Shown here: in pieces, positions 1-11,962 of the stretch
How positions within the stretch are numbered: position 1 is the stretch's first letter
Layout of the letters: each line of letters begins with the position of its first letter
NCBI GenBank assembly: GCA_018398815.1
Contig: CM031610.1
Span: forward strand, 35,983,914 to 36,047,913
From: Conus ventricosus
Lineage: Eukaryota; Mollusca; Gastropoda; Neogastropoda; Conidae
Direction: 5' to 3'
DNA length: 64,000 nucleotides
Notes under the pieces: model-generated
The model's database searches: none
The model's input: only the letters and a program-made list of their open reading frames with translations
Told to the model about the DNA's origin: nothing
Position numbers and translations under genes: made by a program

Positions 1-699
1 TCAGGGTTTTCAATTTCAACACATTTTCCCCCATTTCTTAATAGGATTTATAGACACTTAACCAAAAGACATTCTTATTTCTGAAATTTATAATAAAATT
101 ATTAGTACCTATCTTATCTATAAACCTGTTTTGTGCATATAATTGTTTCACGATACCTGCCCATTTGTGCTTACTAGTGTGCAATCTTCTGATCCAAGCA
201 ACTTTTAATGCATTTACATAATTTCGAACATTTGGATTCCAATACCACCTTGATCAGTACTTTTATACGATATCTTTCTACTTGTCTTGTCATTCTTCTC
301 CTTCCAAACAAATCGATAAATGCTCTGTTGTATCACGTTCAAAATTTTGTCTGGTGGATTTGGCAAGAGCATCCAAAGAAAAACTATTTTAGACAAAATG
401 AGAGATTTAAGAATAGATATTCGTCCAAGTGGTGTCAACTGTCTTTAAGCCATACCTCATATAATATTTTATTTCCTTAAATCTGTGCTCGAAGGTAATT
501 CTTACACATTCTTTTAAATCATTGGTGAACCAAATACCAAGTTATTTTGAATCACATTGGATTCCATTCCATGTGCAAATGGGGCATGTATTTTACCTGT
601 GAATTTTTTCTTCAACCGAGCCAAACTGCGTTGCTTTTTTTACAATTCAGTTTTAAACCCGGACACACTTCCAAAAACATTAACAACTCTCATTGATTC

Positions 700-1595
700 T
701 TCAAATGATTTCCTATCACCCTCTTGTATTAATTCAGTATTGTCAGCGTATTGGGATATCTTAATTTCAACTCCTCCAGTATTTACCTTTACACCTTTGA
801 TTATATCATTCTTTCTGATCGTGGCAGCTAGAATTTCAACACAGATTATGAACAGATAAGGTCAGATTGGGTCTCCCTGTCTACATCCCCTTTGCACATG
901 GAACCATGGTGTTAATCTTCCATTTACTGTAACAGTCGATTTGATATCTTTTGTAAAGGTTTTTATCCATTGACAAAAATCAGGACCAAAGCAAAATTCA
1001 TCCAATACTTTCCACATAAACGACCAACTGAGCGAATCAAAAGCCTTCTCCAAATCTAGAGAAATTAATAGACCGGGTCTTTTGCTTGTCTGAAGATAAT
1101 CAATCAGATCATATATTAAACGTATGTTATCTCCAATATACCTGTTTTTAATGAGTCCAGTCTGGTCTCCATCTATAATTGATGGAAGAATTAATTTCAG
1201 CCCATTTGCTATACATGCAGAGCCTATCTTATAAACAACATTAAGCAAAGAGATGGGTCTCCAGTTTCCAATAAACTGACGCGGTTTATCTCCCTTCGGA
1301 ATACAGATTATTACCCCTTCTTTTTGTGTGGAAGACAATTCCCCTTTTCTAAACCCTTCATTTAGTGACCTTACAACAAAAGCCCCAAGATAACGCCAAA
1401 AAATTAAAAAAGTTCCACTGTGAATCCATCGCTTCCTGGGCTTTTATTATTTTTCATGTTTTTGAGTGCAAACCCAGCCTCTGTCAATGAAATTTCGCCT
1501 TCTAAGGAGTCCTGCTCTTCCCCGGACAAACGTGGCAGTTCGGCAACCAAATTCCTGATTTCTATATCTTCAACGTTTTTTTTTTCAAGGTACAA
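700..1595 (-). pseudogene. LINE reverse transcriptase domain (degenerate, YADN active site)
   Basis: This is the palm and finger region of the LINE reverse transcriptase, which copies the element RNA at the nicked target. Ordered motifs on the minus strand are SPGSDGFTVE (1440-1410), PKGDKPRQFIGNWRPISLLN (about 1290-1230), LISLDLEKAFDSLSW (about 1070-1020), GCRQGDPI (885-862) and SQYADNTELI (about 760-730). The second Asp of the catalytic YADD pair reads as Asn at 739-750. With stops between blocks, this argues the copy cannot be active. It could be sequence error at one base, but the other breaks stand. Confidence 0.82.
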
Positions 1596-2234
1596 TGTTT
1601 GTAAAATGTGTTGATTTCATTTGCTATTTCTTTTCATCTTTTACCATTGCACCTATCTATCTCTGTGATTCTTTTACACACAAAATTCCTCTTTTCTAAA
1701 GAAACAAAAATAGCTTGTGATTTTCTCGCCCTCAGCTATCCATTTTGTCCGGGAGCGAAGCAAGACTCCCTCCATTTTTTTCTCCCTTAGAGATACCAGT
1801 TCTGCTTTACTATTTCTAAGTAATTTTTCTCTGTTTCAGTTAACATAACATTTTTTCTAGTCGCTTTATCTCTTCTTCTAGCTTTTTTCCTGTTCTGTAT
1901 TTTTTTTTTTTTTAGCTGTTGCAAATGCTATTGTTTTCGCTCTTATTTTCATAAGCATAGTGTCAAGAAGCAGTTGGTCACTAATACTAAACTGCAATTC
2001 GTCTTTTGGTATCTGATTTATATTTTCACGAGAATAGGGGATAAGGCATACTCTTCTAAAACCCGTTTTTTATTTCATTGTGAACTTCTTCCACATACAT
2101 TTTGTCTTTTAATACAGAACTATTAAATTTCCAGAGTCCGGCTCTGCTCTCTTCCTTTTTTCGACCCAAGGACTAACGTGATGATAGAATGGTCAGTTCT
2201 ATATCCTGGAATTATGTCGGTGTGCAGTGAGTTA

Positions 2235-2876
2235 TTATACAATGATTCTGACACTAGAAAAAAGTCTAATCTTACCCTGTTGAAGGGGATTGTTCCTTCT
2301 CCACGTATATCTTCTTGTATCTGGATTCATTTCACGCCATACATCCGTTAATTCCAAATTCATCATCATTCTCTTGACCTGTTCTTGTGCCCTGACATTA
2401 TGATGGTGCCTATAGTTACAATAACCCATATCAAAATCCATAACTAGATTCCAGTCTCCACCTATTATTACAAAATCGAAATTCTTTTCTTTAATATGTT
2501 CTTCAAGATTTGCAAAGAAATCTGGGTCATCTCTGTTCGGTCCATATATACTTACAATCACAAATTTCTTTTTTTTCAATCATGACTGAAAGAAGTATGT
2601 ATCCTCCATTTTCGTCTTAACAAATGTTCTGAACTTTGAACTCAAAATTGTTGTTAAGCAATATAGCTGTTCCCCAAGAATTTGAGGTGTGAGGAGCAAA
2701 AAAGCAGGAAAAGCCCCATTCAGCAGTTACATATTTTTCAAGCTTTGGATTCATGTGAATATCTTGCAAAAGGTAGATTTTGATCGCAAATAATGAAACA
2801 CATCCCTACGTTTTTTTGGATTTGCTAGGCCCTGACAGTTCATGGACAACAGTTTTAATTCCTCACTATCAACCAT
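2235..2876 (-). pseudogene. LINE apurinic-like endonuclease domain (degenerate)
   Basis: This is the N-terminal domain of the LINE ORF2, which nicks target DNA to prime reverse transcription. The opening segment has NCQGLA; the later segment has VSIYGPNRDD, then FVIIGGDWNLV (metal-binding and catalytic region), then MNLELTDVWRE and RRYTWRR. In the family, a tyrosine/tryptophan motif of this kind is followed by a short spacer and an SRLDY/F block; here that block is lost through a frame change near 2240. The stretch 2580-2870 still reads as endonuclease but crosses frames. Confidence 0.8.
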
Positions 2877-2900
2877 TATTAAGGTGAAATTGTTTTTCAC

Positions 2901-4156
2901 AAACATTGCATATTCGCATGGCTTTCCTAGAAATTTTCGATATGAGCATTCTCAGACAATCTCTGTGCCTTAGATTCAAAATTAAATAAACAATGCATTT
3001 TTTGCATGACCTCGCATCTGTTTCAACACACATTCTGCACTAACCTTAGGCACATTTCAAACCCTGAAGAATCATTCAAATCATAAAAAGTGTATGAACA
3101 AACAAAAAACAGGAAACAAAAGTAAAAACACACAACATAACATGAAAAACGTGTGCATAGCACGTGCGGTCTTTACTTGACCGCTAATCATGAAAAAGGG
3201 AAAAGCCCAAACTTCTTTTTTTTTTTTTCTCACAAAATTTAGGTTAACTCTTTCATGAAGATAGATTCAATGATAATAGTAATGGAAAATGTAAGAATTA
3301 ACGACAAAAAGCCCACAATAACAGTATCAAAAAGCCATCCTTCTCATTATTCTCATAATTGATTCACAATGCGTTGAGTTCACATCTTACTACGGCATGG
3401 AAACAAAAAAGAAAAAAGAAAAAAAAAATCAATCCTACTCTTTCAAAGTTGACAAATCCACCTCATATAGTTTCCCCCCCCTCCCCCCACCCCCTTCAAC
3501 CCCCCCCCTCCGCCCCCCCCCCCCCCCCCCCCTGGGACCGCTCCCCAATCCCCACCCTCATAGTGTTAATTGTAGAATATGACAGACTTTACCACAATTT
3601 ATCATTATTAGGACTTAGTAATAACCTTGTCTAGTAATAGAAAACTGCTACTTTAGACCAAACTTTTTCTTTCCCTCAAGAATGTTGCTTTTAAATTCCA
3701 TGAAATGACAGGGGGGAAAAATATGTCATACGTATTTGATTTGCCTCACGATGGTCGTAGCTTTTCCTTTCAATTTCGTGTCGGAATCTGTCATTCCCAG
3801 GAAGGAGGGTGGGGAGCAGGGACGTCCCGTGCAGTCCACTGTCATCATTCCCCACACCACGGCTCTCACTAGACTTAACAAACTGTTTCCTGTCGAAGGT
3901 TTGGAATTCTAGAACTCGAACATCTAGCTAAACAGATTAGAATTAATAGTGTCTATGATTCAAAACTAGTCCCAGTTTAACTCGCTTTGCTGTACATACC
4001 TACCTGATTTCATGAAGTATAGTGCTAGGCAGATACTATAGAGGTAAGGATAAGTTTTGAGTTGAGGTCGCCCACTCGTATTATGCGTCGATGCTGGGGT
4101 TGGAATATGCACATCCATATGAAGAGAGGTATTGATCGCCGGGTGATTCAAGATGA
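2901..4156. other. No gene seen; C-rich low-complexity tract
   Basis: AT-rich sequence flanking the LINE. It holds an A-rich stretch near 3405-3430 followed by a C-rich tract at about 3474-3532, including an uninterrupted poly-C run. The short ORFs here are low-complexity products of that tract. I see no conserved coding motif on either strand. Confidence 0.6.
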
Positions 4157-4330
4157 CCATGTAGATAACACGCTGGCTAGAAAGCGAGAGGACTCACTTT
4201 ATGTGATTCGAGTCTCATGGGACGTGATTTTTCTCCCCTTTGCAACGAGGACTTGAATGGTGGTCTGAGAGCTAGTCCCTTGTGTTAGATGATGCACAGA
4301 GATCCAGTGGACACCAGTCTCTCAGCCAAA
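4157..4330 (+). repeat. Probable tRNA-derived SINE remnant
   Basis: A block resembling a tRNA-type RNA polymerase III promoter: an A-box-like stretch around GTAGATAACACGCTGGCT (from about 4160) and a B-box-like GATTCGAGTCTC at about 4206-4217. The following sequence loosely resembles the body of gastropod tRNA-SINEs. The 3' tail is not recognisable because a large microsatellite begins at 4386. It is not a functional tRNA gene, since no cloverleaf can be drawn with confidence. Confidence 0.5.
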
Positions 4331-4384
4331 TGGAAACGAACGTACGGCAACAGGGAAGCTGTCCCTGGCAAACAGTTTGGAAAT

Positions 4385-4385
<1 letters not shown>

Positions 4386-4456
<71 letters not shown>

Positions 4457-4509
4457 CACACACACACACGAACACGAACACGCACACAACACACGCACAC
4501 ACACCGCAC

Positions 4510-4553
<44 letters not shown>

Positions 4554-4560
4554 ACACACA
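4386..4560. repeat. Compound microsatellite (CT)n then (CA)n
   Basis: An uninterrupted CT run (about 4386-4454) passes directly into a CA-rich run with scattered CG/AA interruptions (4455-4560). It produces spurious Ser-Leu, Thr-His, Cys-Val and Arg-Glu ORFs on both strands, which are not genes. Confidence 0.97.
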
Positions 4561-6937
4561 CATCAAACAAAATCGTTAGAGGTTTTAGTAGATGGGGCCA
4601 TTACACACGTGTATATGCTGGCTCGTGCACCTGTGCAAGTTCAGAGGCTTCTCGCAAATCGCTTGACTGATTTGAATACGTACAATGTGTCTGAAAGCAA
4701 AGGTCATTTGAATTTTAAACTGATGCAAGTGTGTGTACTTATTTTTCATGATTTGTTTTTCACCAGTTTTAATAAACAACATGTTGTGATGATAATACAC
4801 CCACTTATGAAGCGCTGGTAGTGACCTTGACTCGAGGCCATGCCTGGCGTACATTTTTTTTGTTTTTTGTTTTTTTTTTTGCCGACGTGGACAATGATTG
4901 TACAATTTTGGAGCAGTTCTGACGCTTTTCGTTCGTTTCTTTAGGTATGGAATATTAGCATCTTTCGGGATTGGCTGCGTCGACTGTAGAGTTGTTTCAA
5001 AGTCATACGATTGCTGGTACTGGATAAATCATGATGACGTAGAGAAGTCAGCACAGCTGTAAATCAGAGCTTCGAAGCACCTCAAACTTGAGTCTGCCTC
5101 TGTCTGAGCTAAGGCTACAGTCGACAATACAGTCTGGGCAAGCATAGCCAGTCTGTTATGTGCGTGTTGCGCTGTTTACTTGCGGCTGTTTTCAGCCAAG
5201 AAAGATAAACGTTTTACTGGATAGTTTTGCTCGAATACTAAATAGTGTCTTTTGTCCTGATAATTATGGTCTTTGTGTACGTGTGTACGGCTGGACTATA
5301 AACACCAACACCACTTGGTCTCACAATCTCAAACAACTCATGAGCAAAATCGCAAGTATGCAAGCGAACGGGTCTTTATTGGCTTGTTTGTCTTGGCAAG
5401 ACGTGGATAAGCAACATAGTATAGATACTACGAGTCTCTGTCTTTCTGACAACCACAGTAACCAGCTAGCCCTGCACACAGAACAGCCACTAACAAATCA
5501 TCATGGACTATATCGTGACAATGATACTTTTTCAGCTCGTCATGAACACCACCCCCCAGTCGGGTACGTCATAACAACAGTGGGAGCGAGCCCACTATTT
5601 CCGGTGTACCAAGGGCCACTTTTCCCTCCACGTGAGAAAGCCATAACCGCGTGACTATCGTTCACGTGTAGAGTGGATCAGCGGAGGAAGAGACAACAAA
5701 GTGTGATCTATTCTGGGGAATTAACATCTCCAAGCTGCGTTATTGATTCGGAGAGTCGGCCCCGAGGAGGGGCTTGGCTCTACAAGAAGAAAGAATTATC
5801 GTTTAAGGAATCGAGTTTGACGAGATGACAGACCTGATAAGGTTCGTCGTGGTCGGCTGCGCTTTAAACACCATGAAATGAATGGCATTGAATTTACATC
5901 ATACACACCCACGTACGTTTTCTGCTGCAGCTCTTTATTGGATATTTCCCCCAAATCGTAAAAAATAAAAATAAAAATAAAAATACAACCCGCGACGTCA
6001 AACAAAAATAAATGCATACAAAAAATCATCTCAACGTGTTTTCACACACCGAGACATTCTCACAGCTACCCCCCCCCCCCCCCCCCCAACACACACATTC
6101 CACCCCTGCCCTCCCAACGCTCACCCTTCCCAGCCCCCATTCCACACCATTTCAGGTGTATTAATTAGCAGCAGAAGAGAACGGGAGAGAATTTTGTTTG
6201 TTTTTTTGGTCTGCGGGATGATGCAAGTCCTCCGCGGAAGTCATAACGCAGGAGACATACTGCTGGAAGTGCCCCCTCGAGGAAAAGGCTTGTAGGCTGG
6301 AGTATCGGAGGATACTTTTTCCGGCGTTTCAAAGTCGGTCGTCGACAAAGTCAGATTTGTGACGCTCTGGAGAAACGAGATCGAGCTCCCACCGCACCCC
6401 TCTCCCTACCCTTCCCAAAGAGTGGTTTCCGGTAGTCGGACCAGGAGACCCTGCATCTAGTGTTGCCCCTGCCCAGTACCCGTCAGGAGGCAGTTTGGCT
6501 ATCTATGCTTTCGAACCTCCGGCTAACACAGACCCCTCAGGGAAGGAACCACAGGGTGTAACGCCAAGCCTCGCCTCCAAGGGTTGCCGGCTCCCTCACC
6601 AATCACACGGGAGAACCTTTCATCCTGGTGTTGCCCTGTAGTCAAAGGGGGTTAACCTACCGTTGGCTATCGTTACTCCAGGCGCCCCGGGCTTGGTCAG
6701 CACGCCGTTCCCGTCGCCGGGGGATCTCCTTACGATGGTTGTCGCCCTTGCGGGACTCTCAGAGAGAACATCAGTTTGGATGCCATATGACACCCAGAGG
6801 CCCCAGTTCCAGGCAGCTAACTCCCGAAGTGACATGGGGCGGGACCCTCATCTACTCTGCTCCAGATGCCCCGGACGCAACAATCCTGTCCCCTACCAAC
6901 CAGAGGAGGACAATGCTCCAGTTCAGGCTACAGGGAT
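4561..6937. other. No gene seen; unassigned sequence
   Basis: About 2.4 kb with no conserved coding motif that I recognise. A 164-codon ORF at 5160-5654 has biased, low-information composition and no family resemblance. The stretch 5500-5800 is richer in CpG and has two CACGTG E-box-like sites (about 5630 and 5663), so a promoter is conceivable but unsupported. A poly-C run lies at about 6067-6087. 6180-6937 is GC-richer and may be an old repeat. Confidence 0.5.
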
Positions 6938-7920
6938 GGTCCCGGGCCCATCAGTAAAGATCCATTACTCCGTCAGGAGAGAAACGGTCCACCTTGCACA
7001 CACCCCCCCCCCCCCTAATACATTTTGTCACATGTATTTTTTGGGTGGCTTTAGAGTGTATGTCACGAAAAAATCATGTTTCATAATAAAAATCTGGGGA
7101 CGCACTGTCCCTTCTGGCTTAATTTTGAAAAGGTACCCATCTCAGGTGCCGCGGCTCTGCTTTTCGTCGGTCCGAAAAACGTCCCTCTAAGTTTGGTGAT
7201 CACCTGTGTCTTTGTTATTTTTGCGACAGAATTTCCTTTATGTTTTTCGTGGACAGTAATGCCTTCTGCACGCTAGGCAATTTCAGGATCGATAATATAT
7301 GCAATAAGGTGACGCAGGAATGCTACGTGTGTACACACGTATATCACACGTTGCGAACTTTAAATTTGCCTAAGTGTTTGCAATAAAACCATCTCTCTCG
7401 AAACACTGTGCATAACTTATTAGAAAAACACAAGACACAACAGTAATCAAAGGAACAGTCTCCTTGTAATTCCTTTTGAGCTATGCCACTTCACCATGGG
7501 CCTAGCTGACGCCCTCTGTTGCCGGGTTTATCTCACCTACACCTATTTGGGCTTCGACGCAATGTAATTCTTTACAACATTCTTTTGACGTTGTATGAAT
7601 ATTTAGTTTATGTGCACTTTCCAAGTCGATGAGCGCATAAGTGGGTGTGCGTGTTGGAGTGTTGTGTGTGTGCGCGTGTGTGTGTGGGTGTGTGTGTGTG
7701 GTGTGTGTGTGTGTCGTGAGTGTGTGTGGTGTTGTGTGTGTGTGTGTGTGTTTGTAAAATTTTTTTTGATGATTGCTTCTCAGATGCTGGCTTGGAAGGC
7801 ATTCTGTTTCTTGGTGGATGGACATCTGCAGATGTATTTAAATCAACCACAATTCATCATTCTGAGTCGCTTTCCCTGGCCACAAGTTAGGGGAAAGCGA
7901 CTCTTCTGATACGCAGGCAT
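6938..7920 (+). repeat. Left inverted arm of the foldback element
   Basis: Reverse complement of 11034-11962. It includes a poly-C run near 7005-7016, a GT-rich microsatellite at about 7637-7752 that corresponds to a CA-rich stretch in the other arm, and the innermost matched block ending with AAGCGACTCTTCTGATA near 7910. Confidence 0.78.
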
Positions 7921-7939
7921 GACGCTTCTTATTCGTGTC

Positions 7940-10921
7940 GTCAGTAGTTGGTATTATCCACAAAGAAGTCAACCATATCTGCGGGCTCAGGATGGGGACG
8001 TACTGGTTCAAATGGTGCATCAACGTCCAATCCAATCCCCCCATGCCAATTGCTTGCTGCTGGAGGCATCCAGACAGGGTTCGGAGACCCCTCTTCCAAA
8101 TGACAACGTGGATAGTTGCTCCGTCTGATGTGCTCTTGAAGAGGTTTGGTTTGCACGGAAGCATGCTTCGCTATGTCAATGTTGTGGTTTGCATTCAATG
8201 GCTATCTTTTCCAACTATCTCTCCTTGAGTAGCTGGTGTCGGAGGTCGTTAGCACCGGGTGATGAATCACTGTCCTCTGCGCGTACTTGACCCACAGGTG
8301 AGGTCTCAAGATCGGACTTTGACTTCTTCAGCGATGGCCCTTGTACCTCCAGGCGGGCCAATTGCTTCCACCCCCACCACCAAAAAATTTGGTATTCTGC
8401 GGAAGAACTTTTGATGGGTTTAATTTTCCCAATGCCCTTGAATGAACTTGTTGTGTCGCAGCCGGTATAAGACCATGAAGAGCCAGGTAAGGCGGTGCAG
8501 TGTGTTGCCCGTATGCTGTTAGGATGTCAGTGACGTGATGAGCCGTTGTTTGTTCCCCTTCCTGGTCGAGCAGCAAGAATCACCACCGTCCTTCAGCTGC
8601 AGAGGATGTGCATGAAAATGATGAATATGTTACGAGGTAGGGACTCTTGACGCGGACGAAGCTGTATCCAATTTCTGTTCAGCGTACGCACTGTAACAGT
8701 GCAACTTGGAATCCGTCAGCTCCATCTGCCGATTGCAGCAGGGAGGTTCTCCCTCACATATCAAGCATTGACTTTTCTGTCCTTGAATTTTGGGCCATTC
8801 TCATCTTGTGCTCCAAACCGTCAGTAATACTTGGCGGAGAGCTTCCTTGCTTCGTTCGTTTGACAGAAAACGTTTTCCAGTCTGCAGGAACGCTTGGTGC
8901 TTTTCCTTTCACGATGATCTTATCGCCAGTTGCCTCCTCCTTTTCCTTTCCATCGCTGTGATTGAGTCCGTGTTGTACATGTTTGTACTGAACACACGCA
9001 CGCTGCCCTTTTGGCAGCATGCCCTTCAGATATCTTCTGGCTGATCTCCCCCCTGAAAATTGGAAGGAGGAAGCTGTTGCAAACAGTGGGAATAATCACT
9101 GCATTGCCTTCGAATCTCAACAGCGTCGAGTCTTTGGGGAGGTTAGAGCGGCATTCTTCCCATATCTTTGGTGAGGTAGTTGAAAACCTTTTGCTTTGTC
9201 GGTCTTGTCAAGGAAATCGTCAGCAGTGGATACTGTTAAGGTACGGAGTAAGTTGGTATGTCATCAATGTTTCTGATTGAGTTGAACACCTGCTTCCTGT
9301 GCCTTCACAATGTCTTGAAAGGCAAGAGTTCCCTGTTGTTAGTATTACACTATCCTTCTTCTTGGTAGTCTTCATGTGGACGTTTTGTTCATGGATGCAT
9401 TCGCTTTTGCAGGTGTTGCCCGCTTGACTGGTTCAAAGAAATTGTCATTTGCCATCAGTCTCTGCGTGATGAACGCCTCCTTCACGGCCCGTTACCAGCC
9501 TTTTCTGCCTCAACACATCATGCTGAATGGCAGGCTGGACAGATGCTCCAGATTATGACAGGGGCGATACTTGAGAGTTTGCCAAGGCTTCCTCACCGAA
9601 AGGGTCGATGAAATTTTGCTGGCATCTGAGTCTTCGATGCCGTTGCTTTCGCTCTTCAGTATCTCGAAGGACGCAAGTACAATATCTACTGCCAGCTCAT
9701 CACCTTATGCCATGCCAGCCAGGTCGAGATAAATCAAGTTACTTTGGACCTCTCATGGGTTGTCCTGATCCATCTTTGGGAACCCTCCTGGTTTCGCAGC
9801 AGGTCTCGTGAGACCAGCGGCCCCTCCGCCAGCTCCTCCTCGGCTTTGGGCGTGTCTTCATGATTCGCTTTCTTCAGTGGTTCTTGTTCACTGCACAGCG
9901 ATTGCCTGGACCATGAAGGACCTTGCACGCTGAAAGCACCTCTCTGCAGCATATCTTGGGCTCCTGGATGTGAACAAAGTCAATGTTTGCAAGAAGACTG
10001 GAAGAAGTTCAGGTAGCGTGCATAGTTTTGTTCCTCCGAATGAAAGAAAGAGGTCTGGCATTGGCGGACAGCGTTTTGTGCGTACAGCAGGAAGTCGATT
10101 TTGACAGCCTCAAGGGCGCTAGGACAAGCCATTACATTGTTCGATGTACGACAACCCAAAATTGTTGCAGTTGATCCAAAGGGCGTCCTTCTCTGACTCT
10201 ATATCTGAATGTTAGTTACTCTGCCAGGAAACTGAAGATAGCTTCTTCTTGCTGAAGCTCCATAAACCCGGTCTCTTTTGAGAAAAACTTTGAGGCTGTC
10301 TGGAGTTTGATCATGTTGTCTTCTGACAGTGGCGGAAATGACGTGTATTCATCTCTGATTTTCAAGATAAAGCACCTTTCCAGCAGCAAGCGTTCTAGAC
10401 TCTCAAGCAGTGTCTTAAGGCAGAACAATGCTTATTCATATGTTTGCCAGACAGTACCCTGGCCCAGAACCAGAAGGAGATCATGACCTGCCTCCAGATG
10501 GAGGATATCTCCTCCGAACACAGAACCATTCCAGTTTTCCCCAAGCATCATGAGGTAGAAAGGCAGGTGGGGGAAAAGCACCGTTCAGACTATTACGCTT
10601 CTTGTACCGGTCAGGTTGAGTTCCCGGACGTTCGGGTCGGCTTTCATACAAACCCCAAGATCAAACGTAGTTATAACGTACTCTTGTCCACCTCTTTCTT
10701 GTGGCCTCCTCTGCCAAGTCGCAAGCATCCTGGACTGTTCTTGACTCGGTGATTGGGTGTTGGATCACGGGTAGTAGTCCAATGTATTCTTTGCTGGGTT
10801 CTGCCCACACTGTGCAAATGAGCCAGCCCACGTGGTATTTCTGCTCTGACATGCTGCTGTTTTTCCAGAGAAGAATCCAGTTGTAGGTTATGAACTTTGA
10901 ACTTTCTAAAGAGTATCTCAA
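7940..10921 (-). pseudogene. Decayed ORF of an uncharacterised invertebrate transposon-associated family
   Basis: Read on the minus strand in broken frames, the interior has a family-like order. LLPVIQHPITESRTV and DACDLAEEA lie at about 10785-10700, then VITTFDLGVCMKADP at about 10675-10630. A GlnHis/LALHGL segment with GKLNP lies at about 8510-8405, where relatives usually read LPALHAxxGCDxxSxFxGKGK. A C-terminal block with HIRRSNYPRCHLEEGSP and NPVWMPPAASNWHG lies at about 8135-8000. I recall this arrangement from large uncharacterised proteins of corals and molluscs; the GCD...GKGK region looks like the core of FEN1/PIN-type nucleases, which is inference only. Here the GCD residues are not conserved, and many stops and frame changes show the gene is dead. 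Confidence 0.55.
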
Positions 10922-11033
10922 CCGCCACCAACGGTCCAGTTGCTAATTGCCAAAAGGTGGCTTTTCCGCGGTTTACGAAGATTCTGGTAAATCCTCTTGT
11001 GCCAATTGCAGAGTTACAGTAGAAGAAGCTGGT

Positions 11034-11962
11034 CATATCCCAAACGTTATGAGAAGAGTCGCTTTCGACTTGTGCGAGGGAAGCGACTCAAAATTAATCA
11101 GTTGTTGTTGATTTAAGTACAGTCTGGCAGATGTCGCCATGAAACAAAATACCTTCCAATGCCAGCATATGCGACAATCATCATCAATACACACACACCG
11201 AGCCCGCCCGCCCGCACGCATTATGCCACCCACCCACCCCACACAAATATGCGCTCACACTTGGAAAGTACTACATATAACTTTATTTTCACTAAAAAAG
11301 TCCAGTATGAATTTTTAAAGAAATTACATTTTGCGTTCTCGTGCCAGATAGGGGGTTAGGGGAGATAACCCGGCAACAGAGGGCGTCTAGCATGGGCCCA
11401 TGGTGATGTGGCATAGCTCAAAAGGAATTACAAGTGACTGTTCGTTGATACTGTGGTTTGTATTTGTTTCTAATAAGTTGCACAGTTTTCGAGAGAGATG
11501 GTTTTATTGCAAACACTTTGGCAAATTTACAGTTGCAACGTGTGATATTACGGTGGGTACAACGTTAGCTTTACTTGCGGGTCTCTTATTTGCATATATT
11601 ATCGTTCTGAATTTTGCCTATCGTGCAGAAGGCATTACTGTCAACAACAAAAACTTAAGGAATTTCTCGTGAGCTTAAATAACAAAGGACACATGTGATC
11701 ACAAACTTAGGGACGGTTTCGGACGACCGAAAAAGCAAGCCGCAGCACTGAGATGGGTACCTTTCCAAAAATTAAGCCAGAAGGGACAGTGCCGTCCCAA
11801 GATTTTTTTTATGTGTTACATGATTTTCGTGTTCTATACTCTCCTAAAGCACCAAAAATTTCATGTCGACAAAATTTATAGGGGGGGGGGGGGGGGGGCA
11901 TGGTGGACCGTTTTCGTGACGGACTACATGGGTCTGCAATGAATCCCGGGACTCAAGACGCG
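11034..11962 (-). repeat. Right inverted arm of the foldback element
   Basis: Partner of the left arm. The inner end begins with GAAGAGTCGCTTTC near 11052; the outer end reaches poly-G at 11881-11898 and GGTGGACCG. A short AT-rich segment around 11275-11340 is less well matched to the left arm. Confidence 0.78.

Larger units (their letters stand above)
1..2900 (-). mobile_element. Tx1/L1-like LINE, ORF2 part, inactive, runs off the left edge
   Basis: A non-LTR retrotransposon read right to left. The ORF2 start is probably the ATG at 2876-2874; a few residues later comes NCQGLANPKKRRDV, typical of the apurinic endonuclease N-terminus in Tx1/L1-like elements. The endonuclease continues at 2579-2235 (SIYGPN, GGDWNL). 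Reverse transcriptase follows at 1595-862: NNKSPGSDG, NWRPISLLN, SLDLEKAFDS and GCRQGDPI. The region just downstream reads YADN where the catalytic box should be YADD. The C-terminal part with FVWKEK and GGIGI lies at 438-214. Stops and frame changes separate the blocks, so it is a dead copy. The 3' end lies outside the window. Clade assignment rests on motif memory; L1 versus Tx1 is not resolved. Confidence 0.88.
6938..11962 (-). mobile_element. DNA-transposon-like element with about 0.9-kb terminal inverted arms
   Basis: The sequence at about 6938-7920 is repeated in reverse complement at about 11034-11962, with 3.1 kb between. Matches run the whole arm: the outer CGGTCCACC plus poly-C against poly-G plus GGTGGACCG; the GGTACC-containing block; the block with TTGCCGGGTTTATCTC; and the inner block at 7858-7905 against 11050-11096. 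The interior carries a broken minus-strand ORF (separate entry). Arms of this length around a single gene are characteristic of some DNA transposon or foldback families. The arms are clearly diverged, so it is not recent. Terminal positions are good to about 20 bp; no target duplication could be assigned. Confidence 0.75.

Noticed and set aside
4282..4821. 179-codon ORF across the CT/CA microsatellite
   Set aside because: Ser-Leu and Thr-His dipeptide runs come from the microsatellite. The flanks match no family.
5160..5654. 164-codon ORF
   Set aside because: No recognised motif, odd composition and no splice or promoter support. The length can occur by chance in 64 kb.
7502..7909. Short ORFs on both strands around 7600-7850
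   Set aside because: They lie within the GT-rich part of the inverted arm and read as simple-repeat peptides.
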